DNA from: Thermoplasmata archaeon
GTDB lineage: Archaea; Thermoplasmatota; Thermoplasmata; Thermoplasmatales; Thermoplasmataceae
Length of the DNA: 12,136 nt
Assembly: GCA_021797055.1 (NCBI GenBank)
Contig: JAKAAI010000051.1
Span: 1 to 12,136 of the forward strand
Direction of reading: 5' to 3'
Both the position numbers and the translations under genes were made by a program. Shown here piece by piece: positions 1 to 6,224 of this stretch (positions are counted from its first letter, which is position 1; each line of letters starts with the position of its first letter). Under the pieces are notes generated by a model, which worked only from the letters and a program-made list of their open reading frames with translations, ran no database searches and was not told the origin of the DNA.

Positions 1-1170
1 GAGATACTGTCCGGAAATATAGAACTGGAGACGAAGGTATTTACACTTCTGATACCAACGCTCTCACTGTTAGCAGGAAATATAATAATGGGTATTTTCA
101 GCGATCTATTTGGCAGAAAAAATGTATTCTTCATAACACTCCTGCTCTACGGTGCAGGCATCTTGATTGTGTTTTCATCGGCTACTTTTCCGGAGCTCGC
201 AGTAGGGCTCGCACTTGCGGAATTCGGGGCAGGCGGAGAAGAACCACCATCACTCGCCATTGTTTCCGAGGATTTCTCACCAAAGAGAAGAGGAAGATAT
301 CTTACATTGATACCTAATTTCAATAATATAGGAACACTTGCCTTTTATGTTGTACTGCTGCTTGCAATTGTACCCGGCCGGACTGACATACTGATCTTTG
401 GCTTCGGAATAATAGCAATTGCGCTTTTTTCCCGTATATCCCTACCGGAATCATTCCGATGGCAGAATGCAACCGGGAGGAAGAAAGACGCTGAGATTAC
501 AAGGAAAGAACTTGTCATTGAGGATGATGGCATAAAGAGTAAAAGACCAAACCAGATCATTGGCATAATAGTATTATCAATGCTTGGGGTTTCGCAATAC
601 CTGACTTTTGGGCTGATGTCATACGTAATCGGGCCTTATGAATTCCCTGGCGCATACACCGACAACATGATAGTTGCAATTGGCATGGCGGGAGCCTCAT
701 TGGCAGGTTTCTTTGCCATCTTTATGATAAACAGGAGCCGATCCAATTACACGCTATTCTCATTCGGTGGCGGATTTGCTTCAATAATAGTGATTTTCAT
801 CATCGCATACCTGAATCTCTCGCTCTTTCTCTCAGACCCTCTGATCTATTTCTACCCGGTACTTTTCATAAGCATGATGTTCAGCGAGTTTGCCTGGGCA
901 TCAAGAACCACGCTCGAACCGGAAGTGTTTACAACAACAAGGAGGGCTTCATCAATCGGCCTGATTAGAGTATTCCCTATGATTGCATATGCCCTGTCGG
1001 TCGTTTACACGAGTTCATTAAGTCTCACCAGCTATATACTGTTCAATGTATTCCTTTGGGGATTGGGCCTGGCAGGTGCAATCATACTTAAGGCGAGCAA
1101 TATCGAAACTTCAAACGTGAGCCTCGATTATTTCGATCCGGATATTCCCGTCAATGAGGCTCCCCAGTAA
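1..1170 (+). CDS. MFS permease, sugar/metabolite-porter type (5' end missing)
   Basis: The frame is open from base 1, so the protein is cut by the window edge; 389 residues are visible. It is a polytopic membrane protein of the major facilitator superfamily. Near visible residues 31-40 is motif A of the TM2-TM3 loop (GIFSDLFGRK). Around 89-100 there is an acidic/basic loop (SEDFSPKRRGRY) matching the E-x-x-P-x-x-x-RG signature, and at 149-154 PESFRW, very close to the PESPRW signature of sugar porters. Several more hydrophobic helices follow and the C-terminal tail is short and acidic. Family knowledge says such proteins are usually proton-coupled importers or exporters of sugars, aromatic acids or other small metabolites; the substrate cannot be read from the sequence. 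An internal ATG at 88 lies within motif A and is not the real start. The next gene begins 85 bases downstream behind its own TATA box. Confidence 0.88.
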   Translation, partial: EILSGNIELETKVFTLLIPTLSLLAGNIIMGIFSDLFGRKNVFFITLLLYGAGILIVFSSATFPELAVGLALAEFGAGGEEPPSLAIVSEDFSPKRRGRYLTLIPNFNNIGTLAFYVVLLLAIVPGRTDILIFGFGIIAIALFSRISLPESFRWQNATGRKKDAEITRKELVIEDDGIKSKRPNQIIGIIVLSMLGVSQYLTFGLMSYVIGPYEFPGAYTDNMIVAIGMAGASLAGFFAIFMINRSRSNYTLFSFGGGFASIIVIFIIAYLNLSLFLSDPLIYFYPVLFISMMFSEFAWASRTTLEPEVFTTTRRASSIGLIRVFPMIAYALSVVYTSSLSLTSYILFNVFLWGLGLAGAIILKASNIETSNVSLDYFDPDIPVNEAPQ

Positions 1171-1227
1171 ATATGCCTTGAAAAATATCCCCTGCCATAT
1201 AATCCTGACGATAAACACAAATATTAA

Positions 1228-1235
1228 TTTAAATA
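1228..1235 (+). promoter_or_regulatory. TATA box of the CBS-domain gene
   Basis: TTTAAATA lies in a strongly AT-rich stretch, with its centre about 24.5 bases before the ATG at 1256. This spacing is expected of a leaderless archaeal transcript and supports that ATG over the in-frame ATG at 1154. Confidence 0.6.
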
Positions 1236-1241
1236 TTGAAT

Positions 1242-1253
1242 TGCAATGTTGCA
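1242..1253. promoter_or_regulatory. short dyad between TATA box and start of the CBS gene
   Basis: TGCAA-TG-TTGCA is a perfect 12-base inverted repeat lying between the TATA box and the start codon, over the expected transcription start. It could be an operator for a dimeric repressor. The arms are only 5 bases long, so chance is a real alternative. Confidence 0.25.
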
Positions 1254-1255
1254 GC

Positions 1256-1678
1256 ATGGTTATCTACGCCCAGGATATAATGAGGAGGGTCAACAATACG
1301 GTTCAGGGGAACCTGACTGCAAGACAGGCCGCTAAATTAATGGCGAATGACCAGACCGGTTTTTTGATTGTAAAGCTTGATAATGGAAGGAGCGGCATAA
1401 TTACAGAGTGGGACATTATGAGCAAAGTTGTGGCCCTGGACATGGATCCTGATAAGGTATTGTTGTCTGATATCATGAGCGTAAACGTAATCAATGTGGA
1501 TCCGAGGACCCCCACGGAAAAAGTTGCCGAGATAATGAATGACCGGAATATCAGGCGGCTTCCGGTTGTTGAGAATGGCAAGATCGTAGGCGTTGTGACT
1601 TCAAAGGACATCCTGAGGATATTCAAGGATTATATGGACAACATAACAGAGGTTGTTTCAAAGTTCGGGAAATTTTAG
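1256..1678 (+). CDS. stand-alone tandem CBS-domain protein
   Basis: The 140-residue protein consists almost entirely of two CBS domains, at about residues 5-60 and 72-126. Each ends in the typical strand-turn-helix: GIITEWDIM at 48-55 and VGVVTSKDIL at 111-120; the second carries the RRLPVV strand at 100-105. CBS pairs (Bateman modules) generally bind AMP, ATP, SAM or similar adenosyl ligands and act as energy or metabolite sensors. With no catalytic domain, this one probably regulates a partner protein, which is not identifiable here. An in-frame ATG at 1154 would add 34 residues, but they overlap the permease gene and look non-coding (Ile/Asn-rich). The TATA box 24.5 bases before 1256 favours the shorter form. 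The 3' end overlaps the convergent exonuclease gene by 21 bases. Confidence 0.9.
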   Translation: MVIYAQDIMRRVNNTVQGNLTARQAAKLMANDQTGFLIVKLDNGRSGIITEWDIMSKVVALDMDPDKVLLSDIMSVNVINVDPRTPTEKVAEIMNDRNIRRLPVVENGKIVGVVTSKDILRIFKDYMDNITEVVSKFGKF

Positions 1679-2323
1679 GCCGAATATATCCATGAAAATG
1701 TATATCAGGTCGCTTGAATCCCCCGTGCAGTAACGGATGAAGCTTTTCCGGTCGTTCATCCATAAATCCTTTATAGCCTCACCCTTTGTTTTTCCGTCAA
1801 TATGCGTGAGGTATTTTGCCCTCTGAAGTGGAAGATTCATGTATCTTTCGTGAGTTACGACATTATCAAGTTTGCGGATGTGATAGTCACCATCGTAATT
1901 GCCTAAATCGTCCGCGATAACATACATCATGTCCAGGCAGTATGCGGTACCAAATGATCTCTCGATTGAACGAAGCCTGTTTTCATAATTCAGTTTCTTG
2001 ATCTTCATCTGTATCAGCGGAATATCGTATCCTGTGTGGTTATATCCAATTATTATCTCAGGATCGGTTTCCTTCAGCTTCGAATCCAGTGCAGAAAGCA
2101 GATTATATTCGCTGCTTTCCGAATCATCATCGGATACGAATACGCTTGTATGTATCTTCTCTGTTAGAACGCTGTATGAAATTGCTATAATCCTTTCACC
2201 TGTGAGGAAAACCGAGCCTCTTGGCATAAGGGATTCAACATCAAATGCAGCAATAACAGGCTTTCTATTTCCCGATAGCAAACTCTTTACAGCATGTCTA
2301 TAATCCATGTTACTGCAATACAT
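1658..2323 (-). CDS. predicted stand-alone 3'-5' exonuclease, DEDDy/PolB-exonuclease-like
   Basis: The 221-residue protein shows the three motifs of the DEDDy exonuclease fold in the right order. Exo I is FDVES with D28 and E30; exo II is GYNHTGYDIPL with N95 and D100; exo III is YCTGDSSDL with Y198 and D202 (Y-x3-D). An additional CLDMM block lies at 129-133. No polymerase domain follows, so it resembles the small archaeal proteins described as related to the exonuclease domain of family B polymerases. A role in trimming single-stranded DNA or RNA ends during repair or turnover is likely, but the substrate is inferred. The gene starts 15 bases after the end of the ribbon-helix-helix/repeat gene, probably as an operon. 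Two ATGs are possible, at 2323 and at 2308; neither has a clear ribosome binding site. The 3' end overlaps the convergent CBS gene by 21 bases. Confidence 0.82.
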   Translation of the reverse strand: MYCSNMDYRHAVKSLLSGNRKPVIAAFDVESLMPRGSVFLTGERIIAISYSVLTEKIHTSVFVSDDDSESSEYNLLSALDSKLKETDPEIIIGYNHTGYDIPLIQMKIKKLNYENRLRSIERSFGTAYCLDMMYVIADDLGNYDGDYHIRKLDNVVTHERYMNLPLQRAKYLTHIDGKTKGEAIKDLWMNDRKSFIRYCTGDSSDLIYIFMDIFGLKFPEL

Positions 2324-2338
2324 GGATATAGAGAAGAA

Positions 2339-2854
2339 TTACTCCTGCTCTATTTTTTCCACAAAACTGCATTTCGTGATGACTGTTGCCTTGCTCACAT
2401 TTTTTGGCACTACCAGTAAATCGACGTTGTGTATCGAATGGATCTTCGATGCAAAATCTTCATTGGATATGTCTGTGATTACAAGCTTCTTCATTCCCCT
2501 GAATGAAACCTTCTTTTTCAGGTCTGAAATCTCTTTTCCGCTTATCTCGAGTTCACCTATGTTGGATATTATCTGCACCTTGGATTCACGCGCACTCTGA
2601 ACAAATGTCCTTGAGACTTCCACTGCTCCGTCTGCAGTCGACAACAGTGCCTTGTATGCATCATTCGTCAGGTCACCAACGCTCTTTCCGGTATCCCGAG
2701 CCAGCTGCAGTATCTTGCGGTAAATGTCCTTGCTGATTCCCTTCACGGAAACGTTTTTTGAATCCTTTTTCTCTTCGCTGCTGTTTATGACCTCGCCAAC
2801 ATCATCCTTATCTGTCGCATTCTTATCTTTTGATCCTGTACCTTCTTTTGCCAT
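2339..2854 (-). CDS. unrecognised protein with predicted ribbon-helix-helix and three C-terminal repeats
   Basis: I do not recognise this 171-residue protein. Residues 1-33 are charged, Lys/Asp/Glu/Ser-rich and probably disordered. Residues 34-72 read as one strand (NVSVKGI), a helix (SKDIYRKILQLARDTG), a turn and a second helix (GDLTNDAYKALL), the layout of a ribbon-helix-helix DNA-binding fold. Residues 96-163 contain three units of 22-23 residues with a shared pattern I/F-x-x-h-x-x-L-x-I/V (ISNIGELEI, FRGMKKLVI, IHNVDLLVV), suggestive of a stacked-strand or leucine-rich-repeat-like domain. A TTG at 2869 could extend it by five residues, but the TATA box centred 24.5 bases before the ATG at 2854 favours that start. 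It precedes the exonuclease gene by 15 bases, so it may regulate or recruit it; that is inference. Confidence 0.78.
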   Translation of the reverse strand: MAKEGTGSKDKNATDKDDVGEVINSSEEKKDSKNVSVKGISKDIYRKILQLARDTGKSVGDLTNDAYKALLSTADGAVEVSRTFVQSARESKVQIISNIGELEISGKEISDLKKKVSFRGMKKLVITDISNEDFASKIHSIHNVDLLVVPKNVSKATVITKCSFVEKIEQE

Positions 2855-2875
2855 AGATGTGAATAGCAAACTGGA

Positions 2876-2881
2876 TTATAA
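2876..2881 (-). promoter_or_regulatory. TATA box of the repeat-protein/exonuclease unit
   Basis: TTATAA is centred about 24.5 bases before the ATG at 2854, matching a leaderless start. The 111-base spacer to the divergent gene at 2966 also holds two direct copies of TTTCTGG (2884-2890 and 2900-2906), 16 bases apart start to start; these could be a factor site but are short. Confidence 0.55.
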
Positions 2882-2937
2882 GATTTCTGGTAATCCGGTT
2901 TTCTGGATTTATTAATTGCCTACATTCAGGAAATCAA

Positions 2938-2945
2938 TTAAATAA
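2938..2945 (+). promoter_or_regulatory. TATA box of the gene at 2966
   Basis: TTAAATAA is centred about 24.5 bases before the ATG at 2966. A G-rich GAGGGTG at 2957-2963 lies too close to that ATG for an optimal Shine-Dalgarno role, so a leaderless mRNA is the simpler reading. Confidence 0.55.
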
Positions 2946-2965
2946 CTTTTTAAAATGAGGGTGTC

Positions 2966-3361
2966 ATGAGAGAAGCAATCAGAGAATACCGGGAGAAAAA
3001 TATCAGTCTTGATAAGATAGCCGGCCTGGTTTCCCAGTTTTTCCAGGAGGAGGGTTTTACTGTCCAGTCTGCGAAAACATCAATGGGCCATATAATACAG
3101 GCCAAAAAGGGCGGTTTCTTCAGGACAATACTTGCCATGAACAGGGCCTTTACAATTGTTGTGGAGGGTGAAAAAAACGATTTCAGGGTCAGGATTGGCG
3201 TAGCTGAATGGCTTGCTGATCTGGGCATGGCTGCAGTTGAGAGCTTCTTCATATCACCTCTTCTTGCCTTCGTAGAGGTACCGGAATCACTCTGGTCTTT
3301 CGAGATCGAGCACCAGCTCTGGCACTTTATTGAAAACCAGATGGAACTCGGGATTCAGTAA
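2966..3361 (+). CDS. small conserved-looking protein of unknown function
   Basis: The 131-residue protein starts with a charged helix (residues 1-13), followed by an alpha/beta segment. The sequence GHIIQAKKGG (41-50), an aromatic/basic FFRTILAMNRAF (51-62), a VVEGEKNDFRVRIGVAEW stretch (65-82), a hydrophobic stretch (84-103) that could be a membrane-associated or buried helix, and a Trp/Glu-rich C-terminal helix follow in order. The combination IQAxK...R...RAxxIxxxG...F.V.IG..EW reminds me of a small family of uncharacterised prokaryotic proteins, but I cannot name it or give a function. It is transcribed divergently from the repeat-protein/exonuclease unit. Its stop codon ends at 3361, directly against the last base of purC at 3362, with no spacer between the two convergent genes. 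It is a real gene by codon pattern and protein-like composition, but not a known enzyme. Confidence 0.75.
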   Translation: MREAIREYREKNISLDKIAGLVSQFFQEEGFTVQSAKTSMGHIIQAKKGGFFRTILAMNRAFTIVVEGEKNDFRVRIGVAEWLADLGMAAVESFFISPLLAFVEVPESLWSFEIEHQLWHFIENQMELGIQ

Positions 3362-4249
3362 CTACCAGGTCTCGCCAGTAATTCTCTCGAACATTTTCCG
3401 ATATAGTTCCTCTGTGCTTTTTTTAAGTTCATCCGGTAGTGGCGGTATTTCCGGTTCCGGCTTATTATCCTCCCTTGCTTTGTATAGCAGGCTGTGGTAG
3501 CCGGATTGCCGGTAGAACTGCCTGACTGATTCCTTGCTGAGTTCAACGATCTTTCCAGATGATAAGGAATCACGATCCCAGAACCTGTCCTCGTCTGCAG
3601 TTCCGAATGTGTCCACTATCACAGGTGTGCGCTTGTATGAAAGCGCAAATTCCTTCTTGCCATCTGCATGGATAAGGCCGCGCTTCCCAACCTCTCTCTG
3701 CATTAGTCTGTCGATTGAAAATATCTCATCCCTTATCTGGAATAACTCCTCCTTTGTTACACCACCTATTGCACAGGCTTCCTCGATAGTAAGGGCACGG
3801 TCAAATCTTTCGAACTTTGTGGTAACCTCGAAATATGGGTCCGGAAAGGGTTCACCATGATCCGGCATTGTCTTGAACCCGACGGAATGGTAGTCAATTG
3901 TTCCCTTCCTGATTTTGTCCATGAATGATCCGGCGACATAATACCTGACAACAAATTCAAGCGGGATCAGGAAGTTGATATCGAATCTCTCAGCACCATT
4001 TTCCAGAATTCTGAACTTCCTCACCCGCATCTGATTCCTGGCAGGCATACTGACAAAATGAGTTTCGAGCCCCATCTCAGATACTTTATTGAACCAGAAT
4101 GCAGAGGTCCTGCAGAGTGATTCTCCCTTTCCGCTGATCAGCGTTGGAATAATCTTGTCAAAAACCGATATCTTATCAGTAAACTTGAAAAGTAGATAAT
4201 CGCCGTCATCGTATACCTCTTTGACCTTTCCAGTCCTTATCAATTCCAT
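3362..4249 (-). CDS. purC: SAICAR synthase (phosphoribosylaminoimidazole-succinocarboxamide synthase)
   Basis: PurC joins CAIR and aspartate using ATP to give SAICAR in cytosolic IMP synthesis. The 295-residue protein carries the family blocks in order. These are the glycine loop GKVKEVY (7-13), DKISVFD (25-31), a Ser-rich SAFWFN block near 49-54, VRYYVAGS (101-108), HADGKKEFA (194-202, the equivalent of the usual L-A-D-T-K-F-E-F) and VDTFGTADEDRFW (212-224, equivalent to the D-E-x-x-T-P-D-S-S-R-F-W signature). The length fits the longer PurC forms. A TTG at 4267 would add six residues, but an AT box centred 23.5 bases before the ATG at 4249 supports the ATG as a leaderless start. The purE-purK pair lies 4 kb away on the same strand, so the purine genes are near each other but not in one operon. 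Its end abuts the convergent gene at 3361 exactly. Confidence 0.95.
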   Translation of the reverse strand: MELIRTGKVKEVYDDGDYLLFKFTDKISVFDKIIPTLISGKGESLCRTSAFWFNKVSEMGLETHFVSMPARNQMRVRKFRILENGAERFDINFLIPLEFVVRYYVAGSFMDKIRKGTIDYHSVGFKTMPDHGEPFPDPYFEVTTKFERFDRALTIEEACAIGGVTKEELFQIRDEIFSIDRLMQREVGKRGLIHADGKKEFALSYKRTPVIVDTFGTADEDRFWDRDSLSSGKIVELSKESVRQFYRQSGYHSLLYKAREDNKPEPEIPPLPDELKKSTEELYRKMFERITGETW

Positions 4250-4267
4250 AACCAGGTTAGGATTCAA

Positions 4268-4277
4268 ATTTAATTAA
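4268..4277. promoter_or_regulatory. shared bidirectional AT box between purC and the methyltransferase
   Basis: ATTTAATTAA is nearly palindromic and the only strong AT box in the 56-base spacer. It lies 23.5 bases before the purC ATG (minus strand) and 33.5 bases before the ATG at 4306 (plus strand). The same box may serve both directions, giving a leaderless purC mRNA and a methyltransferase mRNA with a leader of roughly ten bases. Confidence 0.45.
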
Positions 4278-4305
4278 CGTTTGTGCAATCCATAGGCACA
4301 GATAT

Positions 4306-5499
4306 ATGGAAACAATACCTGAATTCCTCGATATGCTGGTGGAAAATGCAAATGAGAGGAGGTCTGTTAGCAGAAAGATTAACGAAGTATCCGATAAAAT
4401 AAGGGAAGGGTATCATCTCAAAGACCTGAAGATACAGGGTCTCCCTGAAAAGTTAAAGGAATTCATCTTTGATCTGGCCCGATCTAGAATACGAGCTGAG
4501 GATAAATTTTCGCTTGGAAATGAGGTTTGGCTAGATTCATATTCCGCCTCATACTCAACGCCTGAGATTGCAGGCAGATACAGGGCTGGAAGAATAAAGA
4601 ACAGGAGTATTGTCGATCTGGGGGCTGGTGCTGGAATGCAGACAGTATTCTTTTCTGAGAACAATGATGTTATCGCGGTAGAGATTGATCCAGTTAGATC
4701 CAGACTGGCAAAACTGAACGCTATTGCTTATGAAAGGAAAGGAATTTCTATTAAAAATGAAGATGTGTTCTCTTTCATTGGCAGCAGCAAAGATGATTTT
4801 GATGTTGTCTTCTCTGATCCACTCAGAACTGCAGGCGATTCAGAGAAGACCATGGATTCGCTTGTCCCGAATCCTCTCAAGATTTTAGAAAAATGTGATA
4901 TTTCCAAAACAGATTTTGCATTTGATCTACCCCCACTTTTCCCTGAAAATAACCTCAGGATTGGGGGTGAACATGAGTATATCTCAATTAATGGGCTCCT
5001 TAACAGGTTCACGCTTTACTCAGAGGGGCTTTCACATTCTCGGAGGACAGCGGTTATGCTGCCACAGAACATAATAATCAGGGGAGAAAAACAGGATTTG
5101 AGATTCGAGGAAACCGGCAAACCAATGAGATATCTATTTCTACCGGATCCGGCACTACTTCATGCAGGACTGGTTCAGCAGGTCTATGATGTTTCAGGCT
5201 TCAAACTCTTCTCTATGGATACGAGGAGGCTTGTCCTGACAGGCGATATTTTACCTAAGACAAGTGGAACCGGTGAGATTTACAGCGTAATAGAAACATC
5301 AAATAACGCGAACCTGAAGGAGGAGATAGAGAAACTTGAGCCTGGAAAGATCATACCAAGGTTCGCAATAGAAAGCGATTCATATTATGACTACGTGAGA
5401 AAACTGAGCAATCCGCTATGGGTGGGGGAGTCTATATATCTTTTCAGAAAGGACGGAATTTTCTGTCTTGCAAGGAAGATAGAGAATAAAAAAAATTAA
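4306..5499 (+). CDS. class I SAM-dependent methyltransferase with THUMP-like C-terminal domain
   Basis: The 397-residue protein has a helical N-terminus (1-70) and a Rossmann methyltransferase core. Motif I is IVDLGAGAG (102-110), the acidic ribose-binding position is AVEIDP (124-129) and the motif IV region is DVVFSDPLRT (166-175), in which the D-P-x-R element replaces the usual N-P-P-Y of base methylases. Residues 276-290 (RYLFLPDPALLHAGL) resemble the start of the THUMP-like domain found after the methylase core in a group of mostly bacterial proteins. The C-terminal 100 residues are alpha/beta. RNA is the likely substrate class by analogy with THUMP methyltransferases, but I know of no assigned reaction and make none. 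The ATG at 4306 is 33.5 bases after an AT box shared with purC. A 52-base AT-rich spacer separates it from ribA. Confidence 0.8.
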   Translation: METIPEFLDMLVENANERRSVSRKINEVSDKIREGYHLKDLKIQGLPEKLKEFIFDLARSRIRAEDKFSLGNEVWLDSYSASYSTPEIAGRYRAGRIKNRSIVDLGAGAGMQTVFFSENNDVIAVEIDPVRSRLAKLNAIAYERKGISIKNEDVFSFIGSSKDDFDVVFSDPLRTAGDSEKTMDSLVPNPLKILEKCDISKTDFAFDLPPLFPENNLRIGGEHEYISINGLLNRFTLYSEGLSHSRRTAVMLPQNIIIRGEKQDLRFEETGKPMRYLFLPDPALLHAGLVQQVYDVSGFKLFSMDTRRLVLTGDILPKTSGTGEIYSVIETSNNANLKEEIEKLEPGKIIPRFAIESDSYYDYVRKLSNPLWVGESIYLFRKDGIFCLARKIENKKN

Positions 5500-5525
5500 A
5501 ATTCATTTGACTTAAGTTTTTATAG

Positions 5526-5531
5526 ATTATA
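5526..5531 (+). promoter_or_regulatory. candidate TATA box of ribA
   Basis: ATTATA is centred 23.5 bases before the GTG at 5552. A second AT box, TTTTTATA at 5517-5524, is centred 31.5 bases upstream. Either would give a leaderless or very short-leader mRNA. Confidence 0.45.
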
Positions 5532-5551
5532 GGGATTATTGTTGATCTGAA

Positions 5552-6130
5552 GTGTTCAATCTATATTCAAAAGCGAGTCTCCCGACTGCTTATGGTGATT
5601 TCACAATCTATACTTTTTCAAATGATGAAAAGAAGGATCATGCAGTTCTGGTTAGGGGGGAAGTGAAGGGAAAGGAGGGAGTTCCATTGAGGATCCACTC
5701 TGAATGCCTGACAGGAGATGTTTTTTCATCGTTGAGGTGTGATTGCCATGATCAGCTCGTGCAGTCACTGAAGTATCTTGCCAGTGTTGATTTCGGAATC
5801 CTGATTTATCTAAGGCAGGAGGGGAGGGGTATTGGCCTCCTTAACAAGATTAAGGCATACAGCCTTCAGGAGGAGGGTTATGACACGGTTGAGGCGAACG
5901 TTGCCCTCGGTCTTCCCATAGACCAGAGAGATTACAGTTTCGTGATAAACGTGCTGAATTATTTCGAAATCAAGAGCGTCAAGCTTATGTCAAACAACCC
6001 CACAAAATTCGACTACCTGAAGGAAAAAGGTGTCAATGTCATAGAGAGGATACCTGTGCTTTCAGAGCCAAGGCCTGAGGATAAATTTTACCTTGAGACA
6101 AAAAAGGTCCGTCTGGGGCATAAGATTTAG
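5552..6130 (+). CDS. ribA: GTP cyclohydrolase II, GTG start
   Basis: RibA opens GTP and releases formate and pyrophosphate to give the first riboflavin intermediate. The 192-residue protein is the stand-alone form, close to the about 196 residues of the E. coli enzyme. It has [10 protein letters not shown] (47-56), zinc-ligand cysteines C52, C63 and C65 (C-x10-C-x-C), the RQEGRGIG loop (88-95), DTVEAN (111-116), the catalytic-region D124/R126 in DQRDY, and SNNPTK (147-152). The start codon is GTG: the same frame has a stop at 5543-5545, and the conserved LPTAYGDF block begins at residue 10, so no longer start is possible and a later one would cut the domain. No RibB (DHBP synthase) domain is fused. 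Many archaea use an unrelated GTP cyclohydrolase III, so this is the bacterial-like route. Confidence 0.95.
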   Translation: MFNLYSKASLPTAYGDFTIYTFSNDEKKDHAVLVRGEVKGKEGVPLRIHSECLTGDVFSSLRCDCHDQLVQSLKYLASVDFGILIYLRQEGRGIGLLNKIKAYSLQEEGYDTVEANVALGLPIDQRDYSFVINVLNYFEIKSVKLMSNNPTKFDYLKEKGVNVIERIPVLSEPRPEDKFYLETKKVRLGHKI

Positions 6131-6197
6131 ATTCCATTACTTTTGAAACAAGGATTATAAAATAATAAGATCTTTATTTAATTAATATCTGAAAGGT

Positions 6198-6204
6198 ATT
6201 ATAT
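6198..6204 (+). promoter_or_regulatory. candidate TATA box of the gdh-folD operon
   Basis: ATTATAT is centred 24 bases before the gdh ATG at 6225. The 94-base spacer after ribA also contains a longer AT tract (about 6155-6187) that could hold an upstream element or a T-rich stop for ribA; no clear hairpin is seen. Confidence 0.5.
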
Positions 6205-6224
6205 CACAGAGGATTCACGCTTTC

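Noticed and set aside
1154..1255. Longer CBS protein starting at the ATG at 1154
   Set aside because: The extra 34 residues overlap the permease gene, are Ile/Asn-rich and unlike a CBS N-terminus. A TATA box sits inside this stretch, 24.5 bases before the ATG at 1256.
2950..3252. 100-codon minus-strand frame
   Set aside because: Antisense to the well-formed gene at 2966-3361, and its product is a Ser/Pro-rich mirror of that gene.
3534..3860. 108-codon plus-strand frame
   Set aside because: Antisense to purC, whose family motifs are unmistakable across the same bases.
4250..4267. TTG start of purC at 4267
   Set aside because: It adds six residues before the family's normal N-terminus and falls almost on the AT box; the ATG at 4249 has the right spacing.
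6131..6224. Riboswitch or small RNA between ribA and gdh
   Set aside because: The 94 bases are AT-rich with promoter-like tracts, but I found no stable stem-loop set.
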